64,000 bases of DNA from an uncultured Sphingorhabdus sp. (GTDB lineage Bacteria; Pseudomonadota; Alphaproteobacteria; Sphingomonadales; Sphingomonadaceae). A program made the translations under genes and the position numbers. The stretch lies in assembly GCA_937873665.1 (NCBI GenBank), contig CALMYW010000460.1, forward strand, positions 1-64,000. Direction: 5' to 3'. The notes below the pieces were generated by a model that did no database searches, was not told where the DNA came from, and saw only the letters and a program-made list of their open reading frames with translations. Shown here in pieces: positions 17,495 to 26,053 of the stretch; within the stretch, counting starts at the first letter, position 1; every line of letters starts with the position of its first letter.

Positions 17495-19402
17495 TCAATG
17501 TTCTCGTGGTGGGCGGCCACCGGCTGTCGCGGGTTCATCGCCTTGTGCGGGTTCACGCGGTGCGGGTGTTGGAACCGTGACGCGCCGGGCCGGTTTGGCC
17601 ACGACTGGAACATTTGGCGCAGTTGCTGGGTCAGCAGGGGCCATCTGACCACTGCCCACCGAAGCCGATAACGGGCGCTGGGGAGTAGTAGGCGTGGGAC
17701 CTTGCAGAGGCTGCGGTGCCAGCCGAGGCGGGGCGGACCCGGTTACAGGGCTGCTCCCTACCGGCTTCTTGCCTGCACGGTTCAGCGAAGCGACAATGTA
17801 ACCGCGAGCCGTAGTATCTGCGGATGCGTACAAACTACCCATGCTGGCATAAGTCGCGTTAGGCTTCGTTTTGTGCTGACCAGTCACGGTCTGCAAAATT
17901 GTATCGCGCAATGTTGCGATCTCGTTGCGACATTGCTGGTCAAGGCATTGGTTCTGGCCGCGCAAATCCATATTTCCTGCCCATATGGACGGCAGCAGGC
18001 GAAAGCGCGCTTCTTCGACGGCAGCAAACCCTGCCTTCTCTGCTTCCGCTTTAGCTATAGCGCTTGCTTGAAAATAGCTGACTATTTCATCCGGTTTTGC
18101 ATCGAACTGCGCGCGCGCTTTATTACGCACCGCCCCGCCTGCATTGGCAATGGCGTTGCGACACAGGCTATCAAAAGCAGGGCATAGTGGTTGCCAACGG
18201 GCGATAAAACTTTTTGTCCATTGATTCAGCTTACCATTTCCATTTGGCGATAAGTCGTCGAGAACCAATTGACGGCGCTGTGCATCATTGGCTTTCTTTT
18301 CGTCACCGGTCACGCACTGCAGTTGGGTGTTGGGAAGTTTCTGGCATTCGGACTTGTCGTTGCAGCGAAAGCCAAAATCCGAAGCAGATTTGAGCCAGAA
18401 TCCCCCAAATGCTATGCCGCCGTGTGTGGAGCAATATTGAGTAGCGGTGTTGAGGCTCATCGTTTCAGCATTGGGTTTTGGTGCGCTGCTGCAACCGCTG
18501 CCGACCAGCGAATATACCGCACAGAAACCGCTTTTCCCACCTTCCCAAATGTAGGAAACACCTTTTTCGGCTAGACCTACGCCGCCATGAATGATGCCTT
18601 TTGCACCGTCGATTACTTTGCCCGCAAAGCCCCTACACGCCTTCTTTGCTATGTCGCCCAGCAATGGCGTCCGTCCAACCAGTGACTGATCCACCAGTCC
18701 GTCGGTCAGGCTGCACACCGCTTGACCGCTCACGCCAAGGGATAGCAAAGTGCTGACCGCGCTGACATAATCGCCCTCGTCGAATGCGCGATAAACTTTT
18801 ACTATATCCCCAGTTGTGCCGCCAATCGCCTTTTGCAGGTTCTTTTCCATAATAAAATCGGTCTCGAACGCAAAGGAGCAGATGGTCTTGATTTCTCCGA
18901 AATAAGGTACTGCGCTATTCAACTGGTCGACCAATTGTTGCTTGGCATCAGCGGACGAGCTTTTTGCATAATCTGCAGCAAAAGCTGAAGCCGAACCCAT
19001 CATGGAGTTCGTTGCGCTTTTTCCTTTGGTATCATCAATATAGCCATCAGCTTTGCCAAAAACGACGTCTATCGCAGTTATCGGCGTTTCACACTTTGCC
19101 TGCGTAAAGGTTCCTATACCGGGATAGTTTTTTCCCTTTGCGGCTTTCACCGCGCCCACCAGTCCAAAGAACGGGTAATCCTGCGCTACAGCATGGCTAT
19201 AGACAATTCCGGCATGCTGCGTTTGATTGACGGTGTAGCGCGCCATTTCGATGCTGTCGCGATCAACCCCCGCCTTGCTCAAAACAGAGGCGATACTCTC
19301 AAATGTCGCATTTTTCGCTGATGCCGGCGTTCCCATGAACGGCGTTATTGCAATCAGGTACGCCAATGTGGCCGTTGTTCGGACCGCAAGACGATGCATC
19401 AC
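17495..19402 (-). CDS. Large cysteine-rich exported protein of unknown function
   Basis: The 635-residue product has an N-terminal signal sequence (positively charged start, hydrophobic to about residue 27, TPASA before the mature part) and about 14 cysteines spread through the mature chain, as in a disulfide-bonded periplasmic or surface protein. Two similar Cys pairs occur late: CPAFDSLCRNAIANA and CLDQQCRNEIATL. The last ~65 residues are Pro/Ala/Thr-rich. I do not recognise a family. Two consecutive ATGs start it. Base composition is lower in GC (30 of 60 at 18901-18960) than the ribosomal genes. Confidence 0.75.
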   Translation of the reverse strand: MMHRLAVRTTATLAYLIAITPFMGTPASAKNATFESIASVLSKAGVDRDSIEMARYTVNQTQHAGIVYSHAVAQDYPFFGLVGAVKAAKGKNYPGIGTFTQAKCETPITAIDVVFGKADGYIDDTKGKSATNSMMGSASAFAADYAKSSSADAKQQLVDQLNSAVPYFGEIKTICSFAFETDFIMEKNLQKAIGGTTGDIVKVYRAFDEGDYVSAVSTLLSLGVSGQAVCSLTDGLVDQSLVGRTPLLGDIAKKACRGFAGKVIDGAKGIIHGGVGLAEKGVSYIWEGGKSGFCAVYSLVGSGCSSAPKPNAETMSLNTATQYCSTHGGIAFGGFWLKSASDFGFRCNDKSECQKLPNTQLQCVTGDEKKANDAQRRQLVLDDLSPNGNGKLNQWTKSFIARWQPLCPAFDSLCRNAIANAGGAVRNKARAQFDAKPDEIVSYFQASAIAKAEAEKAGFAAVEEARFRLLPSIWAGNMDLRGQNQCLDQQCRNEIATLRDTILQTVTGQHKTKPNATYASMGSLYASADTTARGYIVASLNRAGKKPVGSSPVTGSAPPRLAPQPLQGPTPTTPQRPLSASVGSGQMAPADPATAPNVPVVAKPARRVTVPTPAPREPAQGDEPATAGGRPPREH

Positions 19403-19585
19403 TACCCCTCCCCAGGTGGCTTCTCGATGCGACCGATAGTTCTAATTTTTCCGATAGCTAGAAGGGTGACAGATTGCCGTCAAGTTGGAATTGCCGTGCC
19501 GAAATCCAATGTCAATTCACTTGCAGGCGGTCGAGTTAACGTTACTGATAGACCAAGGCAAATTCCAGTTCAGGGATATAATATT

Positions 19586-21799
19586 GTGCATTGTGCGATT
19601 GTTCGAATTCTCCAGTCTACAGCAATTTCGGTAATACTCAGTTGGTCACCTGCATTCGCGGCGGATAAGGAAAATATGGAAGTTGCAACCGAAACCAGCG
19701 TCGCAAATCTGGCTTATCCCGAAACGCGAAAAGTTGATCTGGTCGAGGAGCAATTCGGCGTGAAAGTCGCCGATCCCTATCGCTGGCTGGAAGATGATGT
19801 TCGGAACAGCAAGGAAGTCGCGGATTGGGTTGCCGCGCAAAAGGCGGTGGCAGACCCATATCTCGGAAGCCTTCCCGGCAAACAGACGCTCGCTGCGCGT
19901 ATGAAGGCGCTTTATGATTATGAACGCTTCAGCCTTCCGCAAAAGGCCGGTGGGAATTATTTCTTCACCAAGAATGACGGGTTGCAGAACCAGTCGCCCC
20001 TTTATGTACGCAAGGGTCTCAAAGGTAAGGACCGCGTCCTGATAGATCCCAATACATGGTCGAAGGACGGGGCGACCGCGCTTGATCAATATGAGTCTTC
20101 GCCCAACGGCAAATTGCTCGCTTATTCGATCCAGGATGGCGGCTCTGACTGGCGCACAATCAAGGTGATTGACGTAAAAACCGGCCAGCCCGTCGGCGAT
20201 GAGATCAAATGGGCCAAATTCACCAACATCGCCTGGGTGGGCAATGAAGGCTTCCTTTATTCGCGCTTTGCCGAACCGGTCAAAGGGCAGGAGTTTCAGG
20301 CGCTGAACGAAAACCAGCAGTTGATGTTCCATCGTATCGGCACAAGCCAGTCGGAGGACCGACTGGTCTATGCTACGCCGGACCGGCCGAAGCTTGGTCA
20401 CACCGCGCAAGTGACACATGACAATCGCTGGGTGGTGATCACATCGGCACAGGGGACTGATGAGAAATATGAGATCAGCCTGATCCCCATTGCAAAGGGT
20501 AAGGGCCAGGTTCTGCCCGTCGAAAAATGGAAGCCGCAAACGCTTATCCCCGGCCTCGACCATGACTGGCAACTGATTGAGGGCATGGGTGATGAATTGT
20601 GGTTCGTCACCAACAAGGACGCGCCCAAGCTGAAGGTCGTCAAAGCTGATTTGCGCGGCAAGCAGCCGGTCTTTTCGGACATAATTGCCGAACGCAGCGA
20701 GCCTTTGGCACGGGCACAGATTGTGGGTAGCAGACTGGTCCTGTCTTATTTGAAAGATGCGGCATCAGTCGCTGAAATGGTGAGCCTTGATGGCAAGCCC
20801 TTGCAGCGTATCCAGCTCAACGCCATCGGCACCGCGTCCGGCTTTTCGGGAAAGCCCGGCGATCCGGAAACTTATTATGCCTTTTCGAGCTTCAACCAGC
20901 CGGGCGCGATTTACCGGTTTGATTCCACCACGGGCAAGAGCAGCATCTTCGCGCAGTCGAAACTGAGCTTTGACCCTGCCAGCATCAGCATCGAACAGCG
21001 CTTCTACGCCTCGAAGGATGGTACCAAGGTGCCGATGTTCATTGTGCGTCGGAAAGATCTGGACCTCTCCAAAGGCGCGCCGACGCTGCTTTATGCCTAT
21101 GGCGGGTTCAACCTTGCGCAATTGCCCGCCTATGACCCGCGCAAAATGGCGTGGATCCAGTCGGGCGGGGTCTATGTGCTCGCAAACATTCGCGGCGGTT
21201 CCGAATATGGCAAAGCTTGGCACGATGCCGGGCGGTTGCTCAACAAGCAGAATGTCTTCGACGATTTCATCGCAGCGGGCGAATATCTGATCAAGGAAGG
21301 CATCACCGCCAAGGAAAAGCTGGCGATCGAGGGCCGGTCCAATGGCGGGCTGCTGGTGGGGGCTGTGGTCAACCAACGCCCCGATCTGTTCGCCGCCGGC
21401 CACGCCGCGGTAGGGGTGATGGATATGCTCCGCTTTGATCGCTTCACCGCTGGGCGTTATTGGGTCGATGATTATGGCTACCCCAATAAGGAGGCCGATT
21501 TCAAAAATCTGCTGAGCTATTCACCCTACCACAATATCAAGACGGGCGTGCATTACCCCGCGGTTATCGTCACCACCGCTGATACCGACGACCGCGTGGT
21601 CCCCGGCCATAGCTTTAAATATACGGCAGCCTTGCAAGCCGCAGATACCGGGCCAAAGCCGAAAATCATCCGTATCGAAACCCGGGCCGGTCACGGTTCC
21701 GGAAAACCCACCGCCAAACTGATCGAGGAATATTCCGAAATCTATGGCTTTCTTGCCAAATGGACCGGATTGGAGCTGGAAAATGACGCAGCAAAGTGA
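19586..21799 (+). CDS. Prolyl oligopeptidase family serine peptidase (S9A)
   Basis: The enzyme cleaves short peptides after proline. The mature chain begins near YPETRKVDLVEEQFGVKVAD with PYRWLEDD, has a seven-bladed propeller region, and a C-terminal alpha/beta-hydrolase domain with the nucleophile in IEGRSNGGLLVGAVV (Ser585 in this numbering), the TADTDDRVVPGHSFKY Asp loop and ETRAGHGSGKPTAK carrying the catalytic His. The frame stays open upstream to 19394; GTG at 19586 gives a signal peptide ending SWSPAFA, so periplasmic location is inferred. ATG at 19676 would give a cytoplasmic form. Confidence 0.9.
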   Translation: MHCAIVRILQSTAISVILSWSPAFAADKENMEVATETSVANLAYPETRKVDLVEEQFGVKVADPYRWLEDDVRNSKEVADWVAAQKAVADPYLGSLPGKQTLAARMKALYDYERFSLPQKAGGNYFFTKNDGLQNQSPLYVRKGLKGKDRVLIDPNTWSKDGATALDQYESSPNGKLLAYSIQDGGSDWRTIKVIDVKTGQPVGDEIKWAKFTNIAWVGNEGFLYSRFAEPVKGQEFQALNENQQLMFHRIGTSQSEDRLVYATPDRPKLGHTAQVTHDNRWVVITSAQGTDEKYEISLIPIAKGKGQVLPVEKWKPQTLIPGLDHDWQLIEGMGDELWFVTNKDAPKLKVVKADLRGKQPVFSDIIAERSEPLARAQIVGSRLVLSYLKDAASVAEMVSLDGKPLQRIQLNAIGTASGFSGKPGDPETYYAFSSFNQPGAIYRFDSTTGKSSIFAQSKLSFDPASISIEQRFYASKDGTKVPMFIVRRKDLDLSKGAPTLLYAYGGFNLAQLPAYDPRKMAWIQSGGVYVLANIRGGSEYGKAWHDAGRLLNKQNVFDDFIAAGEYLIKEGITAKEKLAIEGRSNGGLLVGAVVNQRPDLFAAGHAAVGVMDMLRFDRFTAGRYWVDDYGYPNKEADFKNLLSYSPYHNIKTGVHYPAVIVTTADTDDRVVPGHSFKYTAALQAADTGPKPKIIRIETRAGHGSGKPTAKLIEEYSEIYGFLAKWTGLELENDAAK

Positions 21800-22436
21800 A
21801 TGGCATCCCCGACCCGCCAGTTGGTGGGAGCGGGTCATGGTTCCCAAACTGATCGGCTGTGCCTGCGCGCAACCGCAGATCATGAAGGCACGCAGCCGCA
21901 TCGTGCCGAAGGCCGAGGGCGATGTGCTCGAACTGGGCTGTGGTGGCGGGATCAATATGGCCTTTTACGATCCGGCAAAGGTCAAAAGCTTTTCGGGCGT
22001 TGATCCGTCCGCCGGTTTGCTTGACCGTTCGCGGGAAGCCGCACAGGCTATCGGTATCGAAGCCGATATACGTGGCGGCATAGGCGAGGCTATTCCCTTT
22101 GCAGATGCGAGCTTCGATACCGTGCTGTGCACCTTCACGCTGTGTTCGGTTGATGAGCAGAAGCAGGTCTTGGCCGAAATGCGCAGAGTTCTCCGACCGG
22201 GCGGCAAGGTGCTGTTCCTGGAACATGGCAGCGCGCCGGACGAGGATGTGCGCAAATGGCAGCGCCGCATCGAACCGATCTGGAAACGCATCGGCGGCAA
22301 TTGCCACCTGACCCGTCCGATCACCAGCGCCTATGAAGCGGCGGGCTTCAAGGTATCAGGAGGCGATAAGGGCTATATGCCCAAATCCCCCCGCCCGTTC
22401 AGCTGGATCGAATGGGGCGAAGCGCGGCTTGGTTAA
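21783..22436 (+). CDS. Class I SAM-dependent methyltransferase
   Basis: The 217-residue product has motif I VLELGCGGGINMAFY (residues ~48-62), the acidic motif GVDPSAGLLDRSREAA, SFDTVLCTFTLCSVDEQ and VLRPGGKVLFLEHG, the UbiE/Methyltransf_11 pattern. The substrate is unknown; similarity to UbiE-like and phospholipid N-methyltransferase-like proteins is only general. It starts inside the end of the peptidase gene (17-bp overlap), so the two are translationally linked. Confidence 0.88.
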   Translation: MTQQSEWHPRPASWWERVMVPKLIGCACAQPQIMKARSRIVPKAEGDVLELGCGGGINMAFYDPAKVKSFSGVDPSAGLLDRSREAAQAIGIEADIRGGIGEAIPFADASFDTVLCTFTLCSVDEQKQVLAEMRRVLRPGGKVLFLEHGSAPDEDVRKWQRRIEPIWKRIGGNCHLTRPITSAYEAAGFKVSGGDKGYMPKSPRPFSWIEWGEARLG

Positions 22437-22533
22437 CCCTATTTTACCGGCTGTAGGCTAGGTCTTTTGCGCTATGGTGATGGCGCGCGCTGACTTTCGA
22501 TTGGCTCAACCCTGTCCTGCTCCGCAGGAAGCC

Positions 22534-23406
22534 ATGTCCCATGCTCCTGCCGCGTTTGGCAAGCCGCTGGTTCAGATTGTCAGCAACCCGGCATCGGGCG
22601 GTCATTCGCTGCGGCGGCTGGAGCAATTGCGCGACGCCTATGTTCGTAACGGCTATGACGCCATCTTTTCTGAAAGCTCTCCTGTCACTCCGTTCGAACT
22701 GGCGACAGGCGTGGCACGTGTGTGCATTGCAGGAGGTGATGGCACCGTGCGACACGTGCTGGAAAATCCCGAAATGCGCACATCCGGCGTTGCAGTGGAC
22801 ATTTATCCAGCGGGAACGATCAACCTGATCGCGCGTGAATGGGGCGTTCCGTCTGATCCCGATAGCTTTGTGCAGCAAGCCGCCGATCGTCCAGCCAGAT
22901 GCCTGTTTCCCGTCGGGCTGAACGACACTTGCTTTCTGGCCTGCGCCAGCATTGGGCCTGATGCTCGGGCCGTCGCCGGGCTGTCAGTGGCTTTGAAACG
23001 TCGCATCGGCCGGTTGGCCTATGTGGTTGCGATGCTGAATGTCATGGCGAACTGGCAACGTCCCAGCGTGCAGCTTGTCGTCGATGGCCGGCGGATCGAT
23101 TGCGAGGCAGTGTTTGTTGCCAAGGGCCGCTTTTATGCCGGACCGTGGAGCTTTGCACCCGAAGCGCGACTGGAGAGCCCTGAATTGCACATCGTTGCAC
23201 TGCGCCGCGCGCGCCGTCGTGACATGGCGATATTCTGGTTGGCCATGATGATTGGGAAGGTAGATCGCCTGAAGAACGTCGAATTTGCCAAAGGTCGAGA
23301 GCTGTCGATTGCTAGTGATATTTCCCAGCCAATCCAGGCAGACGGCGATATTGCGGCGTGTACGCCCGCATTTCTGGCAGTAAGGGACGATCCGCTTTTT
23401 CTCTGA
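22534..23406 (+). CDS. Diacylglycerol kinase-like lipid kinase
   Basis: The 290-residue product shows NPASGG (18-23) and the GGDGT nucleotide motif (67-71) of the DAGK catalytic domain, followed by a YPAGTINLIAREWGVP segment. Members phosphorylate lipids such as diacylglycerol or sphingoid bases; a sphingolipid-making order makes the latter attractive but this is inference. The ATG at 22534 has CAGGAA upstream; an ATG at 22474 in the same frame is possible but adds a stretch without family character. Confidence 0.82.
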   Translation: MSHAPAAFGKPLVQIVSNPASGGHSLRRLEQLRDAYVRNGYDAIFSESSPVTPFELATGVARVCIAGGDGTVRHVLENPEMRTSGVAVDIYPAGTINLIAREWGVPSDPDSFVQQAADRPARCLFPVGLNDTCFLACASIGPDARAVAGLSVALKRRIGRLAYVVAMLNVMANWQRPSVQLVVDGRRIDCEAVFVAKGRFYAGPWSFAPEARLESPELHIVALRRARRRDMAIFWLAMMIGKVDRLKNVEFAKGRELSIASDISQPIQADGDIAACTPAFLAVRDDPLFL

Positions 23407-23537
23407 CGGATTGTTCATGAAAAATGCCTTTAACATGAACGGCGACTGACAAGTCGATTCAGCAACGCATCATTTCGAATCGCCTAATCCTCCTTTTGAC
23501 GGCGGGAATCATCCCACCGCCATAAAGGAGAAGTTCG

Positions 23538-24104
23538 ATGAAGATTTTGACCAAGAGCCTGCTCAGCGCCGGTGCCGCAGCTGCGGCCCTGGTCAGCGTT
23601 GCCGCCCCTGCCCAGGCCCGTGACCGCCATCGGGACAATGATGGCATCAGCGCTGGCGAAGTGATTGCTGGCGCAGTGATCCTTGGCGGCCTTGCAGCGG
23701 TGATCGCCAGCGATAATGACGATCGGCGTTACAATGACGGTCGCTACAACGACAATCGTTATGGCGATCGCTACAATGGCGGCTATGGCTATAACAATCG
23801 CTATGGTGGCAGCCGCGCGGCGGTCAGCCAGTGCGTCAACGCCGTCGAGAATTGGGGCAATCGCTACAGCCGTACCGATGTAACCAAGATCCATGACATT
23901 GATCGCACGCGCAATGGCTATCGCATCTCTGGCAACATTGTTGTGAAGGATGGCTGGCGCGGGCGTGACCGTTACGATAACCGCTACGACAACCGTTATG
24001 ATCAGGGCTATAGTCGTGGTTACGATAAGGGCCGCTTCACCTGCTATATCGAACGTGGACGGGTGGTCGATGTCGACTATCGCGGGCTCGATCGCTGGCG
24101 TTGA
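23538..24104 (+). CDS. Exported protein with Arg/Tyr/Asn/Asp-rich repeats
   Basis: The 188-residue product has a clear signal peptide ending APAQA (residue ~27), a short hydrophobic glycine-zipper-like stretch (GEVIAGAVILGGLAAVIAS), a repeat region rich in NDNRYGDRYN-type units, then a conserved tail (AVSQCVNAVENWG ... RNGYRISGNIV ... GRFTCYIERGRVVDVDY). The two Cys of the tail match the next gene. Family function is unknown. A small hairpin (GGCGG 23501-23505 / CCGCC 23517-23521) and AAAGGAGAAG precede the ATG. Confidence 0.8.
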   Translation: MKILTKSLLSAGAAAAALVSVAAPAQARDRHRDNDGISAGEVIAGAVILGGLAAVIASDNDDRRYNDGRYNDNRYGDRYNGGYGYNNRYGGSRAAVSQCVNAVENWGNRYSRTDVTKIHDIDRTRNGYRISGNIVVKDGWRGRDRYDNRYDNRYDQGYSRGYDKGRFTCYIERGRVVDVDYRGLDRWR

Positions 24105-24135
24105 GCCGTGATGCATAGCCATATGTAAATTCTTC

Positions 24136-24169
24136 GGGTGGTTCAGCCTGCTGTCAGGCTGGGCCGCCC
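24136..24169 (+). other. Hairpin between the two related exported-protein genes
   Basis: CAGCCTG (24144-24150) pairs with CAGGCTG (24155-24161) around CTGT, and the outer GGGTGG (24136-24141) pairs with CCGCCC (24164-24169). No T tract follows, so it may stabilise or partly end the first transcript. Confidence 0.5.
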
Positions 24170-24218
24170 ATATTCACAGCATACAGGGGTGTATCCCCTC
24201 CTATATCAGGAGGTTTGA

Positions 24219-24755
24219 ATGAACAAATTTGGAAAGGCAGCCCTGGCTGCCGGATTGACCGCGATGGTCGCCACAACGCCGCTACCTGCTATGGCCGCCT
24301 ATGGCAGCCGTGAAGTGGCGGCCCAACGTCAAGAAGCATCGCCTTTTGATGACGCGTCGGATTACCACCGTCGCCGCTGGCGCAACCGTCGGCTCGATGT
24401 TGATGCAGGCGATGTCATATTGGGCATCGGCCTGATCGCAGCCATCGCTGCCGTCGCGGATGCGGGAAACAAGAACCGCCGCAGCGAACCCCGCAATGAG
24501 GATGAGCCGCGCTATCGTGACTATGATCCGACACCGGCACCCAGCTATAATGGTGGAGACGATGTCGGCAGCGCGGTGACCGCCTGCACCGAAGCCGCCG
24601 AACGCACCTCCAATGGTCGGGTTGATGAAATCGGTTCGGTAACGCGTGAAGGCAATGGCTGGCGCGTCATGGGCGAAATCGGAAACGATGGCTTCACTTG
24701 CACGGTCGACAATGGCCGCGTCGACGATATCCGGATCGGCGACCGCGAAATCTGA
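24219..24755 (+). CDS. Exported protein, paralogue of the preceding gene
   Basis: The 178-residue product has a signal peptide (MNKFGKAALAAGLTAMVATT, cut near PAMA-A), a hydrophobic stretch (DAGDVILGIGLIAAIAAVAD), a charged linker rich in Arg/Asp/Pro, and a C-terminal domain AVTACTEAAERTSNG ... GNGWRVMGEIG ... GFTCTVDNGRVDDIRI. Order and key residues parallel the preceding protein. CAGGAGG immediately before the ATG is a strong ribosome-binding site. Function is unknown. Confidence 0.8.
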   Translation: MNKFGKAALAAGLTAMVATTPLPAMAAYGSREVAAQRQEASPFDDASDYHRRRWRNRRLDVDAGDVILGIGLIAAIAAVADAGNKNRRSEPRNEDEPRYRDYDPTPAPSYNGGDDVGSAVTACTEAAERTSNGRVDEIGSVTREGNGWRVMGEIGNDGFTCTVDNGRVDDIRIGDREI

Positions 24756-24770
24756 ATGAAAATATGGCAT

Positions 24771-24859
24771 CGTCCCTGCGAAAGCAGGGACCGTTGGACG
24801 TTTAATCCGCGCGTAAAGTATAAACTTCTAGCGGCCCCAGCTTTCGCTGGGGCGACGCC
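24771..24859. repeat. Dispersed double-hairpin repeat (copy 2)
   Basis: Facing hairpins TCCCTGC/GCAGGGA near 24773-24791 and CCCCAGC/GCTGGGG near 24835-24852, with cgtc and gcgacgcc ends and an AT-richer centre, match the layout of copy 1. It fills the gap between the exported-protein gene and the convergent cysH. Confidence 0.8.
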
Positions 24860-24864
24860 AAAAT

Positions 24865-25647
24865 TCAGAATACCGGGTCGTTGGCGCCGTTGTCATCCTC
24901 GCCAATCGGCGTGACGGTTGTGTGGATTCCACATTCAGTTTTGTCCCAGCCCTTCCAGCGACCGGAGCGCGGGTCTTCGCCCGGTGCGACCTTGCTGGTG
25001 CAGGGGGAGCAGCCGATTGACGGATAGCCCAGTTCGACCAGCGGGTGCGCGGGCAGATTGTGCTCCGCCATATAGGTGTCGAGCCGTTCCTTGCTCCAGT
25101 CCGCGAGCGGATTGACCTTCAACCGGCCCTCCTCGACCTCAAAGCGGGGCAGTGCGCTGCGGGTAGAGGACTGGAACGCCTTGCGCCCGGTGAACTGCGC
25201 ATCGAAACCCGCCAATGCCTGCTTGAGCGGCAGAACCTTTCGGATCTCGCAGCAGCCATCTGGATCGTAGGACCAGCGCAGGCCGTTGCCATCCTTTTGA
25301 CGCAGCAAGTCCGCGTCGGGTTTCAGATCACGCAGGTCCTTGAGGCCAAGCTGCTGGCGCAGCTCTTCCTTATAGGTGATCGTTTCGGGGAAATGCTTTC
25401 CGGTATCGAGGAACAGCACGGGCACCGTTGGATCAACGCCGGCGATGAGGTGAAGCAAAATCGCGCTTTCGGCCCCGAAACTGGAGACGATGGCAACATC
25501 ACCCAGCATATTCTCTTTCAGCAGAACTTCCAGCATCTCGACCGTATCGCGCCCGCGGAACATGTGGTTCAGGCGGATTGCGTCGGTCTCGCTATAGCGA
25601 GGTGCAGCGTTGATTCGGTCGGGCGTGCGGAGTTTCTGTTCAGCCAT
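24865..25647 (-). CDS. cysH: Phosphoadenylyl/adenylyl-sulfate reductase (iron-sulfur type)
   Basis: The enzyme reduces activated sulfate to sulfite in assimilation. The 260-residue product has the P-loop-like SSFGAESA (55-62), Cys132-Cys133 and Cys213/Cys216 that together bind a [4Fe-4S] cluster in APS-reducing members, and the catalytic ECGIH (Cys239). The four cluster cysteines point to APS rather than PAPS as substrate. ATG at 25647 overlaps the end of the DUF934 gene by 8 bp; a longer frame to 25728 is not needed. Confidence 0.93.
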   Translation of the reverse strand: MAEQKLRTPDRINAAPRYSETDAIRLNHMFRGRDTVEMLEVLLKENMLGDVAIVSSFGAESAILLHLIAGVDPTVPVLFLDTGKHFPETITYKEELRQQLGLKDLRDLKPDADLLRQKDGNGLRWSYDPDGCCEIRKVLPLKQALAGFDAQFTGRKAFQSSTRSALPRFEVEEGRLKVNPLADWSKERLDTYMAEHNLPAHPLVELGYPSIGCSPCTSKVAPGEDPRSGRWKGWDKTECGIHTTVTPIGEDDNGANDPVF

Positions 25648-26053
25648 GACGCAGTTTCCACACCGGCACCGCCGCATCGGCGGCACCCTGATAGACGTGA
25701 TCGTAACGCGACAAAGCCGCTTCAACATCGGCTTGATTCAGCGGCGCTTCGGGCGAGAAGCTGTCAAAGCCGCAGCGCTTCATGAACGCAATCTGGTCTA
25801 CCAGCACGTCACCCTGTGCACGCAATTCGCCGGTATAGCCTGCCTCGCGCAGGATGCGGGCGGAGGAATAGCCACGCCCGTCGCGATATTTGGGGAAGGC
25901 GATTTCGATCAGCGCCAGCCGGTCAAGATGCGGGATCAGCGCGCGCGCGTCATCATCGGGTTCCAACCGCACTGCCGTGGCGTTGGACTGGTCGAGAAAG
26001 GCGTCGAGCGTGACCGAAGGTTCTTCACCCTCTGCTGTATGATGCTCAACCAT
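25640..26053 (-). CDS. DUF934 domain protein of the sulfite-reduction operon
   Basis: The 137-residue product matches DUF934 in pattern (LIPHLDRLALIEIAFPKYRD, GRGYSSARILRE, GYTGELRAQGDVLVDQIAFM). It lies between cysI and cysH and overlaps both, by 8 bp each. Members are regularly found in this position and are thought to support sulfite reduction; the biochemical role is not established. Confidence 0.88.
   Translation of the reverse strand: MVEHHTAEGEEPSVTLDAFLDQSNATAVRLEPDDDARALIPHLDRLALIEIAFPKYRDGRGYSSARILREAGYTGELRAQGDVLVDQIAFMKRCGFDSFSPEAPLNQADVEAALSRYDHVYQGAADAAVPVWKLRHG

Noticed and set aside
19394..19585. Upstream extension of the prolyl oligopeptidase frame
   Set aside because: The added residues lack family character, overlap the divergent gene's start, and would bury the clear signal peptide inside the protein.
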